64,000 nt of DNA. Source: Labrenzia sp. THAF82 (GTDB taxonomy: Bacteria; Pseudomonadota; Alphaproteobacteria; Rhizobiales; Stappiaceae). The notes below the pieces were generated by a model that saw only the letters and a list, made by a program, of their open reading frames with translations, was not told the origin of the DNA and did no database searches. Below, piece by piece: positions 18,406 through 26,256 of this stretch; positions within the stretch are counted from its first letter, which is position 1, and each line of letters opens with the position of its first letter. Both the position numbers and the translations under genes were made by a program. The DNA lies in NCBI RefSeq assembly GCF_009363435.1, contig NZ_CP045354.1:2818501-2882500 (forward strand), given 5' to 3'.

Positions 18406-19632
18406 CTACCTTACCGCAAGCGCTGCCGCAACAAGCAGGGCTGCTGCTGCTGCCAGCGATGCGCCATCAAACGAGCCCGTGAGGTTGTGCAGGTAGCCTG
18501 CAAACCACGGGCCGATCACCTGGCCAATTCCGAAACTGGCCGTCAGGATGGCCAACATCCTTCGGATCGCTTCAGGGCCACCCGCACTTGCCAGGCGCCG
18601 GCCTTCCATCAAGCCAAGCGCAGTCATGCCCATGAAGGTGCCCCCAAGAAGACCTGCACCCAGCAGGAATACTGATGGGGTCTGCCCAATCACAGTGAGG
18701 GCGACACCGGCTGCTTCGATGACACTTGCCAAAGCAAAGGCGCGCCTTGCCCCCAGAGAATTGGCAACTTTGTTCCAGATATAGATCGACGGCACCGCAA
18801 ATAGGCCAACGGTCAGCCAGACAAAAGGCTCGGCTGGCTGCAGGGCAGGGGTCGTTCGCGCAATCGTGGAGACAAATGTTGCGGTTATGACATAGCCGAA
18901 GCCAAACAGTCCGTAGGCAAGGATCAATCGAACAAGGCCGGGTTCCAGATAACTTATTGTTGTCTCGTAGCTATTTACGGCGCTGGTGGAGGCCTCGTTG
19001 GATGGATTTAAGAGCGAAGTGTCTTTGCCCGGTACAAGATACGCTGCCAATACCAGAAGAACAAAGGTTGCAGCGCCACTCGCCAGCCACAAGCCACGCC
19101 AATCAGTCCCTGCATGCGCGAGGGATGCTACCAGTATTGCTGAAAAGGCGATGCCGCAGCCGACACCGGCAAAATGCAGCGCAGAGAGGCCTCCGCGGCC
19201 TGCGGCGTTGAGGCGTTCAAGGATCAGGGTTGTTGAAAAAACGAGAACAAATGCGCTGGCTACACCGCTCAGGAAACGGATTGCCAAAAAAGCAAAGAGA
19301 GCAGTTGTCAGAGCCATTGCAGCGCTTGTCAGCGCGCTGACAAGCAATCCGCCAAGGAACCACATGCGAGGGCTGCCTGACAAAAAACGTGACGCGCCAG
19401 CAAGAGCTCCAGAAAGATAGCCAAGAAAATTTGCAGCCGCGATCAGACCTGCTTCATCGGCTGGCAGATTCAAGCCTTCGGTCATGAAAGGCAGGATTGG
19501 CGTGTAAACGAACCGGCCGATACCCATAGCAGCGGCAAGCGCGCAAAGGCCGCCGATTGCAAGTTTGGCCGGATCGCGGGAGAGGGCTTTCATTCCGGTC
19601 TCGCGGCTTCCGGTATTTCCAGTCAGTGCCAT
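18406..19632 (-). CDS. MFS transporter, YbfB/YjiJ family
   Basis: A 408-residue inner-membrane protein with about twelve hydrophobic helices and the opening GIGRFVYTPILPFM that marks the YbfB/YjiJ branch of the major facilitator superfamily. The central loop is short (residues about 205-225). The substrate is unknown. The start could be the ATG at 19632 or the internal one at 19593 (MKALSRDP), neither with a strong ribosome site. It is convergent with the aminotransferase gene, and a TCAAGA/TCTTGA imperfect hairpin lies between them. Confidence 0.87.
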   Translation of the reverse strand: MALTGNTGSRETGMKALSRDPAKLAIGGLCALAAAMGIGRFVYTPILPFMTEGLNLPADEAGLIAAANFLGYLSGALAGASRFLSGSPRMWFLGGLLVSALTSAAMALTTALFAFLAIRFLSGVASAFVLVFSTTLILERLNAAGRGGLSALHFAGVGCGIAFSAILVASLAHAGTDWRGLWLASGAATFVLLVLAAYLVPGKDTSLLNPSNEASTSAVNSYETTISYLEPGLVRLILAYGLFGFGYVITATFVSTIARTTPALQPAEPFVWLTVGLFAVPSIYIWNKVANSLGARRAFALASVIEAAGVALTVIGQTPSVFLLGAGLLGGTFMGMTALGLMEGRRLASAGGPEAIRRMLAILTASFGIGQVIGPWFAGYLHNLTGSFDGASLAAAAALLVAAALAVR

Positions 19633-19835
19633 TTAGCGCGAATGGAAGGGTCTTTGCCACTCTCGATTTGCCATGTCACTCGGCTCGTTGGAAATTCAAG
19701 CGCGTTTCGATTGCTTTGCCGGGTCCGGAACTGGATCGAGATCCAGGCCAATTTGTTGCGCTGTCGGGGTTGGTCTTCTCTTAGGGCAGCCTGAAACAGG
19801 ACTTCTGCTGAGTCGCGTTTGCGGACCAGATTGTT

Positions 19836-20216
19836 TCAAAGAAGAACCTGCGCAAGGATCATCAGAACTCCCGCTCCCACAATGTAGCCGGCGTCTATGG
19901 CAAGAGCAGCAAAGCTCTTTTTGCAGAAGGCACCATTTGAAATCGTCAATGCGGCAGCGGCCAGAATGGCAAGAATAGCCGCGAACAGCGCATTTAGGGT
20001 AGCGGTGATGCCAATCACGGTCGCCAAAAAGAACAGCCCGATTATCTGAAGCATCATGGCGCTCATCGGAGGCTTACTGTCTTTGTTGAGTTCGACACCG
20101 GAACCTTGGGCCCAGGCTTTCGCAAAGAGCAACGGGGAATAAACCAGCCATCCGAACAAGAAAGCGACGACGGTGCCAGCACCAACTGCAATCCAGTTTA
20201 CGTTTTCAACTTCCAC
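19836..20216 (-). CDS. DUF1761 membrane protein
   Basis: A 126-residue protein with four hydrophobic helices. The opening WIAVGAGTVVAFLFGWLVYSPLLFAKAWAQG is the DUF1761 pattern. The likely start is GTG at 20216, because AAGGAGG lies seven bases upstream; an ATG at 20255 would add 13 unrelated residues. Function unknown. An inverted repeat TCAAC-N6-GTTGA (20322-20337), nested in CAATCA/TGATTG, sits about 110 bases upstream and may be an operator. Confidence 0.82.
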   Translation of the reverse strand: MEVENVNWIAVGAGTVVAFLFGWLVYSPLLFAKAWAQGSGVELNKDSKPPMSAMMLQIIGLFFLATVIGITATLNALFAAILAILAAAALTISNGAFCKKSFAALAIDAGYIVGAGVLMILAQVLL

Positions 20217-20314
20217 TATCGCCTCCTTACCACAGTCCGACGGGTTGCCAGACATTCAGGAACCCGCGAGCAACACTTTCATTCAACCGTAGAGGTGAAT
20301 TAGCAGGCGATATC

Positions 20315-20340
20315 CAATCAGTCAACTTAATGGTTGATTG
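20315..20340. promoter_or_regulatory. Candidate operator upstream of the DUF1761 gene
   Basis: CAATCA (20315-20320) pairs with TGATTG (20335-20340), and TCAAC (20322-20326) pairs with GTTGA (20333-20337). The paired AT-rich arms resemble ArsR-type operators. No matching regulator gene is adjacent. Confidence 0.3.
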
Positions 20341-20484
20341 ACGTGATTGAGTTTAGCGGTCTGGCTTGAAGTGCCTGCGAACTGAGACCGTTCAGGACCC
20401 GTGAAGATTTGAGGTCGTGAAATCAGGCTGTCGGCGGCACGACAGGAAACTGTTTACTGAAAAAGCCGGAGGTCTGAATGCTGC

Positions 20485-20670
20485 TTAGCCATGGAGCGTA
20501 CAGAATTCCGGGCGTTGGCTCTGTTCTTGATTACAGCAGTTTTTATAGTTGTTGTAGCACTGGTCAAGCGAACTCCAATCACTTTCTTCAGTATATTTTG
20601 GAAATAATGCAGCAATAATGATTGTTGCCGAAACAATAAGAGCAATCGAGTAAGTGTTTTTTAACGCCAT
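20485..20670 (-). CDS. Small exported or membrane-anchored Cys-rich protein
   Basis: A 61-residue protein preceded by an excellent AAGGAGAGAG ribosome site. Residues 8-24 form one hydrophobic segment (signal peptide or anchor), and the short remainder has four cysteines, in DQCYNNYKNCCNQ and PEFCTLHG, enough for two disulfides in the periplasm. I recognise no family. It is isolated between the DUF1761 gene and sodB, in AT-richer DNA. Confidence 0.65.
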   Translation of the reverse strand: MALKNTYSIALIVSATIIIAALFPKYTEESDWSSLDQCYNNYKNCCNQEQSQRPEFCTLHG

Positions 20671-20938
20671 AACTCTCTCCTTGTTGTTTGGCCTCCGGTC
20701 TAATAACTTTTATGACCTTATCAGATTGAGCAACACTTGCCGTGCTGCGGATCACACAAAGACATGTTTCCAGAAGCACTGGATCCGAAGAGAGGTCAGA
20801 ATAAAAAAACAAGAAAATTTTTTTTTATTTTGCGTTACACGCTTGCCGACAGCTCATTGCAATCCTATTTTGCCGCTCGAAGCGGTTCTTCTGGCGGTTG
20901 CCCGGACCGCCGGTCACTGACCTTTTGAGGAGTTTGTC

Positions 20939-21541
20939 ATGTCATTCGAATTGCCCGACCTGCCATATGCATATGATGCCCTGGCACCTTACATGTCTGC
21001 TGAAACCCTGGAATTTCATCATGACAAACACCACCAGGCCTACGTTACCAAGGGCAACGAGCTGCTTGCCGGCAGTGGTCTGGAAGGCAAGTCTCTTGAA
21101 GACATCGTGAAGGAGAGCTACGGCAAAAACGCACCGCTCTTCAACAACGCTGGTCAGCACTACAATCACATCCATTTCTGGAAGTGGATGAAGAAAAACG
21201 GCGGCGGCTCTTCCTTGCCGGGTGCACTTGCTTCCGCAATTGACAGTGATTTGGGCGGGTTCGACAAGTTCCGCGCTGATTTCATTGCCGCTGGCGTCGG
21301 TCAGTTCGGTTCCGGTTGGGCTTGGGTTGCCGTGAAAGACGGCAAGCTTGAGATCATGAAGACACCTAACGGCGAGAACCCGCTGGTTCACGGTGCAACA
21401 CCGATCCTCGGCTGCGATGTGTGGGAGCACTCCTATTACATCGATTATCGCAATGCGCGACCGAAATATCTGGAAGCATTTGTCGACAGCATGATCGACT
21501 GGGACTATGTGCTGGAGCTTTACGAAGCAGCCACCAGGTAA
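20939..21541 (+). CDS. sodB: Superoxide dismutase, Fe/Mn family
   Basis: A 200-residue cytosolic enzyme that dismutates superoxide. Metal ligands are visible: His27 (EFHHDKHH), His77 (HYNHIHFW), Asp160 and His164 (CDVWEHSYY). Gln73 in NNAGQHYNH is at the outer-sphere position typical of Fe enzymes, so an iron or cambialistic SodB is most likely. GAGGAG precedes the ATG. A strong terminator follows at 21567, so the gene is monocistronic. The promoter region is AT-rich with a long T run at about 20819-20827. Confidence 0.96.
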   Translation: MSFELPDLPYAYDALAPYMSAETLEFHHDKHHQAYVTKGNELLAGSGLEGKSLEDIVKESYGKNAPLFNNAGQHYNHIHFWKWMKKNGGGSSLPGALASAIDSDLGGFDKFRADFIAAGVGQFGSGWAWVAVKDGKLEIMKTPNGENPLVHGATPILGCDVWEHSYYIDYRNARPKYLEAFVDSMIDWDYVLELYEAATR

Positions 21542-21566
21542 CATCGTCGTATCGATGTGAATACGA

Positions 21567-21594
21567 AGCCCCGGTCTCGCGACCGGGGTTTTTT
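21567..21594 (+). terminator. Rho-independent terminator of sodB
   Basis: CCCCGGTC with GACCGGGG closes on a TCGC loop and is followed by six T residues, about 28 bases after the sodB stop. Confidence 0.93.
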
Positions 21595-21736
21595 GTTGTG
21601 TCATGCAAAGAGCGACACTTTGTTACAAAATAGGCAGGTGATCACAGGAGCGTGATTTTGATAGTGCTCCGATCTTGCGCTGTACTCAGCAAGGTATGAA
21701 ATGCCATCGAACTCATGACGCGAGAGGGAGAAAAAT

Positions 21737-22198
21737 ATGCGCATTGTCAGGAAAATGGCCGTGGCCGGATTGGTTTTAGGTCTTGGTGCAGTCAGCATTG
21801 CCGCGCAGGCATCCGACGACCCCATTGAAACCCGCAAGGCAATTATGTCGTCTGTTGGTGCAGCTGCCGGTTTGGGCGGCGGCATGATGAAAGCCGAAAT
21901 CGACTATGTTCCTGCTGCTGGAAAAGCAGCAATCGCCACCGTAAGAGCCGCTTCTCTGACATTTGGTGACTATTATCCTGCGGGTTCCGATCAGGGCGAC
22001 ACCGGGGCAGCTGCGGCGATCTGGGAAGATCCGGACGGGTTTGCCGCCGAGCTTGCAAAGTTTCAGGCTGCAACTGAAAAGGCCGCTGCGGCTTCAGGAA
22101 AAGACGGTCCGGCGGATCTTGACGCATTCAAAGGAGCCATGGGGCCGGTTCTTGCAACTTGCAAATCCTGCCACGAGACGTACCGTAAGAAGAACTGA
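21737..22198 (+). CDS. Cytochrome c-prime/c556 family protein
   Basis: A 153-residue periplasmic monohaem cytochrome. The signal peptide (residues 1-25) ends at AAQAS, and a single haem motif C142-K-S-C145-H146 lies close to the C-terminus, the arrangement of four-helix cytochromes c-prime and c556. These bind NO or act as small electron carriers. GGGAGAAAA precedes the ATG. The diheme cytochrome gene follows 47 bases later on the same strand, so the two are probably cotranscribed. Confidence 0.9.
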   Translation: MRIVRKMAVAGLVLGLGAVSIAAQASDDPIETRKAIMSSVGAAAGLGGGMMKAEIDYVPAAGKAAIATVRAASLTFGDYYPAGSDQGDTGAAAAIWEDPDGFAAELAKFQAATEKAAAASGKDGPADLDAFKGAMGPVLATCKSCHETYRKKN

Positions 22199-22245
22199 CC
22201 GGGCGCGATCCGGAGATTCTCTTTGGTCTTTTCGGGAGAGGCCCG

Positions 22246-23178
22246 ATGAAAAAGGCAATCCTTGTAATTGTTGTTCTGGCGGGGATTGCCGCCGCCATCG
22301 GTTGGGGCCTCTCTGCGCCCACACGAATGAGTGCGGAAGAGGCGTCCGCGCTAAAAGAAGGCGATCCCGCGAAGGGTGAGCTTGTCTTCTGGGCAGGTGG
22401 CTGCGCTTCCTGCCATGCCGAGAAGGGAGCAAAGGGCGACGATCTCTTGAACCTTGGCGGCGGCTTGCGACTCGAAACGCCCTTCGGCGTGTTCGTTGCT
22501 CCGAACATTTCGTCGAGCGAGGCCGACGGGATCGGTGGCTGGTCTCTGATTGATTTCGCAAATGCAATGACGCATGGAACGTCACCTGACGGTCAGAATT
22601 TCTATCCGGCCTTTCCATATACTTCTTACGCGCGTATGACGCCGGAAGACCTTGGTGATCTTTACGCGTTCCTGGCAACGGTCCCGTCCATTGACGGCAA
22701 AGCTGCGCCGCATGAGCTCGGCTTTCCTTTCAATATTCGCCGGGGCCTCGGGTTGTGGAAACGTATGTTCCTGGATCCGGCTCCCGTCGTTTCGCAGCCG
22801 AGTGGCGATGGCGAAATCGATGCTGAGCTATGGGACCGCGGTCGCTATCTCGTTGAAGGGCCAGGCCACTGCGGTGAGTGCCACACACCACGCGATTTTG
22901 CCGGCGGACTCATTTTGTCTGACTGGCTTGGCGGTGCGCCTGCTCCCACTGGAGAAGGGCGAATTCCGGACATCACACCGACGCCAGGAGGGTTCGGCAG
23001 CTGGAGCGCTGCTGACATTGCTTACTATCTGGAAAGCGGTTTCACACCGGAATATGATTCCGTGGGTGGTGAAATGGTGCATGTGCAGGAAAACATGGCC
23101 CGCCTTCCAGCAAGTGACAGAAATGCGATTGCGGCCTATCTGAAAGCAATTCCAGTCGTCGCTGAACCGGCAAACTGA
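22246..23178 (+). CDS. Diheme cytochrome c, class I
   Basis: A 310-residue protein with an N-terminal membrane segment (residues 4-22, anchor or uncleaved signal) and two class I haem domains: C53-A-S-C56-H57 and C209-G-E-C212-H213. The FYPAFPYTSYARMTPEDLGDLYAFL segment, whose Met may be the sixth haem ligand, is like the cytochrome subunits of membrane alcohol, aldehyde or gluconate dehydrogenases. No dehydrogenase subunit is adjacent, so its electron donor is unknown. It likely shares an operon with the cytochrome c-prime gene. Confidence 0.9.
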   Translation: MKKAILVIVVLAGIAAAIGWGLSAPTRMSAEEASALKEGDPAKGELVFWAGGCASCHAEKGAKGDDLLNLGGGLRLETPFGVFVAPNISSSEADGIGGWSLIDFANAMTHGTSPDGQNFYPAFPYTSYARMTPEDLGDLYAFLATVPSIDGKAAPHELGFPFNIRRGLGLWKRMFLDPAPVVSQPSGDGEIDAELWDRGRYLVEGPGHCGECHTPRDFAGGLILSDWLGGAPAPTGEGRIPDITPTPGGFGSWSAADIAYYLESGFTPEYDSVGGEMVHVQENMARLPASDRNAIAAYLKAIPVVAEPAN

Positions 23179-23213
23179 CCAAAACCATCAAGTGGACGCC
23201 ATCAGCCAATCTC

Positions 23214-23708
23214 ATGACATTACAGAGCAGTATCACAATATCGCCCGTGGAGAGTGCGCGGGATCTGGACACCGTCAAGGATCTCTTCCGAGCCTATGTC
23301 GACTGGCTAAATATCGACTTGTCCTACCAGGGTTTTGAAGAAGAACTTGCTGGTATGCCGGGCAAGTATGCACCTCCGAAGGGTGCTCTTTTCCTGGCAA
23401 AAGACGAGACGAATGCGATCCTTGGCTGTGTCGGCCTGAGGGCTTTTGATGAAAACGGCGCCTGTGAGATGAAGCGGCTCTATGTTCTGCCGAAAGGGCG
23501 GGGACGCGGTGTTGGAGCGGGTTTGGTCGAGCGCGTGCTTGATGCCGCCGTTACGGCTGGGTACAGCGAAATGCTACTGGATACATTGCCGTCCATGTCT
23601 GGCGCCATCAAGCTCTACAAGGCTGCGGGCTTTGTTGAAGTGCCCGCCTACTATGCTACTCCGATCGAAGAAACGATCTTTTTCAAGAAAGACCTTTCGG
23701 TGCGTTGA
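23214..23708 (+). CDS. GNAT family N-acetyltransferase
   Basis: A 164-residue single-domain protein. The acetyl-CoA-binding motif A appears as MKRLYVLPKGRGRGVGAGLVERVL, where the R-G-x-G-x-G/A loop holds the pyrophosphate, followed by motif B, LYKAAGFVEV. The acceptor substrate cannot be read. It starts 36 bases after the diheme cytochrome gene. There is no strong ribosome site, so cotranscription with the cytochromes is possible but not sure. Confidence 0.86.
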   Translation: MTLQSSITISPVESARDLDTVKDLFRAYVDWLNIDLSYQGFEEELAGMPGKYAPPKGALFLAKDETNAILGCVGLRAFDENGACEMKRLYVLPKGRGRGVGAGLVERVLDAAVTAGYSEMLLDTLPSMSGAIKLYKAAGFVEVPAYYATPIEETIFFKKDLSVR

Positions 23709-23728
23709 AGCAGTGCATCCGGGCAGTG

Positions 23729-24103
23729 TTAAGCCGCAATGGTCGCTTCGATTTCCACCTTCAGTTCCGGCGCGAACAATCCTGAAACCATCACAAGCGC
23801 GCTTGCTGGAACCGCGTCCTTGTATCGGGCCGAAAGCGCGGCTCTTATGCCGGGAATGTCAGCCGGGTCAGTCACGAAAACCGTAACCTTGATGAGGTCG
23901 GCAAGTGATCTGCCAAACTGCTCTGCGATAAATTCCAATTGTTCAAGCACGGCATAGGTTTGTTCACTCGCCGAGCCTTTTTGCCGATCGGTGCCGAAGG
24001 CCGTAAAACCGGAGGTGAAAAGCGTATCCCGGTGTCTGACGACGTGTGAGTAGGGGCCAACCGGCAGGCCAAGTTTTTCAAAGTTTTTGCGGGTCAGTGT
24101 CAT
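23729..24103 (-). CDS. RidA/YjgF family protein
   Basis: A 124-residue protein from the ATG at 24103. The fold-defining segments VGPYSHVVRHRDTLFTSGF, a LADLIKVTVFVTD core and the terminal LFAPELKVEIEATIAA fit the Rid family. However, RidA deaminases have an Arg in VYV(T)D..D and R-x-x-V; here the late strand is VPASALVMVSGLFAPELKVEIEA, so the active-site Arg is not evident and it is better called Rid-like. It overlaps the upstream DUF2798 gene by about 26 bases, indicating coupled translation. Confidence 0.85.
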   Translation of the reverse strand: MTLTRKNFEKLGLPVGPYSHVVRHRDTLFTSGFTAFGTDRQKGSASEQTYAVLEQLEFIAEQFGRSLADLIKVTVFVTDPADIPGIRAALSARYKDAVPASALVMVSGLFAPELKVEIEATIAA

Positions 24104-24338
24104 TTTTCGATCCTTTGAACTTGGGAAGCCGATTTGCCAGGTAACCGGCCAGTATTTGAGCGGGTGGGCCAAGAAGGAAAGCAAGGATGGCTGCCGGCGG
24201 CCAGGCGAGCCGAAACGCTGCCATCCATTGAGCTACAAAGCTGTCTGACCAACCCAGATTGATGAGTGTCACCCAGCAGGACATGAGAAGCGACAGGCCG
24301 AATGACATCAGGATTGCAGCAATCAAACGGTGTTTCAT
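24078..24338 (-). CDS. DUF2798 small membrane protein
   Basis: An 86-residue protein with two hydrophobic helices (about 5-28 and 42-70). The pattern LIAAILMSFGLSLLMSCWVTLINLG and FLLGPPAQILAGYLA is DUF2798. Function unknown. ATG 24338 is used; a GTG six bases earlier directly abuts the stop of the monooxygenase gene. It is the middle gene of a three-gene operon (ABM, DUF2798, RidA-like). Confidence 0.8.
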   Translation of the reverse strand: MKHRLIAAILMSFGLSLLMSCWVTLINLGWSDSFVAQWMAAFRLAWPPAAILAFLLGPPAQILAGYLANRLPKFKGSKNDTDPQKL

Positions 24339-24344
24339 CGGCAC

Positions 24345-24656
24345 TCAAGCTGTGTCCGGCCGAGCATTCGACCCGATTTCGCCAAGCTCTTCGATATAGT
24401 TCACTTCTGTCAGGTTTCGCGCCAGATAGGCTTTCGTGTGTGGCATTTCAAAGTGGTCCTGTAGTGCTTGCCGGTTCGTCCAGCATTCCCACAAAGTGAA
24501 CTTCTGCGGTTGTTCCAGGTTCTGACGGATTTCAAACAGGATGCAGCCGGGCTCGCTCTGGGTCTGCTCCACAAGAAGCCGCAGTCCGTTTTCAGCTTCT
24601 TTCAGGTCAGCTCCTTCCTGAAGCTCGATGCCTGCGCTTACGAAATAGTTCGACAT
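24345..24656 (-). CDS. Antibiotic biosynthesis monooxygenase (ABM)-domain protein
   Basis: A 103-residue single ABM domain: a ferredoxin-like fold with FEIRQNLEQPQKFTLWECWTN and HFEMPHTKAYLA as the diagnostic strands and helix. Relatives such as YgiN are quinol monooxygenases. GGAGAG precedes the ATG at 24656, favouring it over an ATG four codons earlier. It is the first gene of the operon and is divergent from a LysR gene that probably controls it. Confidence 0.86.
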   Translation of the reverse strand: MSNYFVSAGIELQEGADLKEAENGLRLLVEQTQSEPGCILFEIRQNLEQPQKFTLWECWTNRQALQDHFEMPHTKAYLARNLTEVNYIEELGEIGSNARPDTA

Positions 24657-24699
24657 TGCACTCTCCATTGTTGATTGGTGTGACTGCGGACTGATGTAT

Positions 24700-24760
24700 T
24701 GATTTCATTTATTTAAATCTATATCGAATGATGAGACTTCAATTTTCGAAAATGAAATCA
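24700..24760. promoter_or_regulatory. Candidate LysR operator in the divergent promoter
   Basis: TGATTTCATTT (24700-24710) and AAATGAAATCA (24750-24760) form a perfect 11-base inverted repeat with 39 bases between. Inside the right half, ATTTTCGAAAAT (24742-24753) is a perfect palindrome. The right arm reaches the lysR start codon. This suits autoregulation and control of the divergent ABM operon. Confidence 0.5.
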
Positions 24761-25686
24761 TGCTTGACGATCTCGCGCTTTTTATTCGCATCGCTCAAAA
24801 CCGTAGCCTGTCGGCTGCAGCCAAACAGCTGGGTGTCCCGCCGGCGACCGTGACCCGGCGCTTACGCAAATTGGAGGAAGGGATCGGTGCGCAGCTCGTT
24901 CACCGGTCCGCTCGAAAGTTTGCGCTTACATCCGAGGGGGAGGTGTATTTCGAGGCATTCGCTGATCTCCTCCAGCAGGCTGAGACTTCATTGCGAGGGT
25001 TGAGTGCGGATCTCAATGAAATGAGAGGGCCACTGCGCGTGGCGGCACCAACCAACATCTCCGTCGGCATGCTGGAACCCATGTGGTCGTCATTCTTGAA
25101 GACCTACCCTGATATCCAGCTCACACTGCAACTGAGCAATGAAAATCAGGACCTTTTGGAGAACCGTATTGATCTGGCACTTCGGTTCGGACCACAGACC
25201 GATCAGCGTCTCTATCAGAAACATGTCGGTCGTGTTGCAACCATGCTGGTGGCTGCGCCGGACTATCTGGCCAAAGCAGGTGCTCCGGAGAGACCGGAAG
25301 AGCTGCAGTCCCACAAACTGATCTGGGTGCCTTCGCTGCCTCATTGGCAGCTCCAGAACATGGATACGCAGGAGAAAGCAGCTCATTATCCGGCAATAAA
25401 TGTAGCTGTGGACGATATCGGACTGGCCTGTCAGTTGTCCGCCGGCGGACACGGTATTGCACTGCTGCCCGTCACCGAAACGTCCGGGAATATTCTGGCA
25501 GGCCAGTTGAAATTCGTTCTGCCGCGCTGGTGCGGCCAGACACGTGAGGCTTACGCTGTGTGGCCCACAGGTCGTCTTTTAAGTGCCAGAGCCAAATGCC
25601 TGCGCGACTTCATGGAAACCTATATGGCAGAGCGGCTCATCTTTCAGGGAGAATTGCCCGAAAGCGGGGTCAATCAAGCCGTGTAG
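24760..25686 (+). CDS. LysR-type transcriptional regulator
   Basis: A 308-residue regulator. The winged helix-turn-helix is at residues 1-60 (LALFIRIAQNRSLSAAAKQLGVPPATVTRRLRKLEE), followed by a periplasmic-binding-like effector domain to about residue 295. The TRRL sequence in the recognition helix is of the subgroup that represses quinone or aromatic-responsive genes. It is divergent from the ABM-DUF2798-Rid operon, with a strong inverted repeat in between. It overlaps the convergent lipoprotein gene by 13 bases at its 3-prime end. Confidence 0.93.
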   Translation: MLDDLALFIRIAQNRSLSAAAKQLGVPPATVTRRLRKLEEGIGAQLVHRSARKFALTSEGEVYFEAFADLLQQAETSLRGLSADLNEMRGPLRVAAPTNISVGMLEPMWSSFLKTYPDIQLTLQLSNENQDLLENRIDLALRFGPQTDQRLYQKHVGRVATMLVAAPDYLAKAGAPERPEELQSHKLIWVPSLPHWQLQNMDTQEKAAHYPAINVAVDDIGLACQLSAGGHGIALLPVTETSGNILAGQLKFVLPRWCGQTREAYAVWPTGRLLSARAKCLRDFMETYMAERLIFQGELPESGVNQAV

Positions 25687-26057
25687 GTGTTGCAGCGCAT
25701 GAAGCGCGGAACGTCGATATAGTCACGCATGTAAAACAGCCATGCTTGGCATTCCTGCTCTGTTTTAAAACATCCGGCCTGTGAGATCTGATAGCGCCTG
25801 TCGAAACTGATCACGCGTCCGCTGGCGATGCCTTTCCAGCCACTGCCCGTGAACGACCGGCAGTCGTAAGGTGTGTTGTAGGTGTAAGGAATATTGCCAA
25901 GGTCCTTGGAGAAGGTCGGAGCAAAAAGCAGATCTGAAGGCGTCTGGAACTGGTTTTGACATGCGGCAAGACCAAGAGCTGCTGCAATGACCGTTGCGCG
26001 AAGACCGGTTTTGGATGCGCTAACAGCGCTCTGAAAACGGCGGACTTTGCGGGACAT
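25674..26057 (-). CDS. Putative lipoprotein of unknown function
   Basis: From the ATG at 26057 (MSRKVRRF) the product is 127 residues. A basic N-terminus and a hydrophobic stretch end in the lipobox LGLAAC. The mature protein contains four cysteines, in YDCRSFTG, QAGCFKTEQECQAWL and FMRCNTY. I recognise no family; the QECQAWLFYMRDYID pattern is seen in small alphaproteobacterial hypothetical lipoproteins. The reading frame opens 20 codons earlier, but that would place the signal too far inside. Convergent overlap with lysR is 13 bases. Confidence 0.75.
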   Translation of the reverse strand: MSRKVRRFQSAVSASKTGLRATVIAAALGLAACQNQFQTPSDLLFAPTFSKDLGNIPYTYNTPYDCRSFTGSGWKGIASGRVISFDRRYQISQAGCFKTEQECQAWLFYMRDYIDVPRFMRCNTYTA

Positions 26058-26169
26058 GGCAGGCTCCAGTGATATGTCGGAATCGGCCCATTCGGGCATC
26101 AAAAGACTGATTTGCAACAGGGCTCACTTGAGCCGAAGACTGGGTCAAAATCAAGTCACGAAAGGCGAA

Positions 26170-26195
26170 GCCCTTCACTCAAAAGAGCGAAGGGC
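26170..26195 (-). terminator. Terminator-like hairpin after the acidic protein gene
   Basis: GCCCTTCACTC pairs with GAGCGAAGGGC (one mismatch) on an AAAA loop. It lies about 60 bases after the stop of the minus-strand gene at 26257, but the T run is weak on that strand. Confidence 0.5.
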
Positions 26196-26256
26196 AATCG
26201 GTCAATCTGTTTCTGGAACGCTAAAGGGCTGCGCCTGTAAATGCCGAGGTGATCTG

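Noticed and set aside
20942..21604. 220-residue minus-strand ORF antisense to sodB
   Set aside because: Complement of a well-conserved enzyme; long only because of the codon bias on the coding strand.
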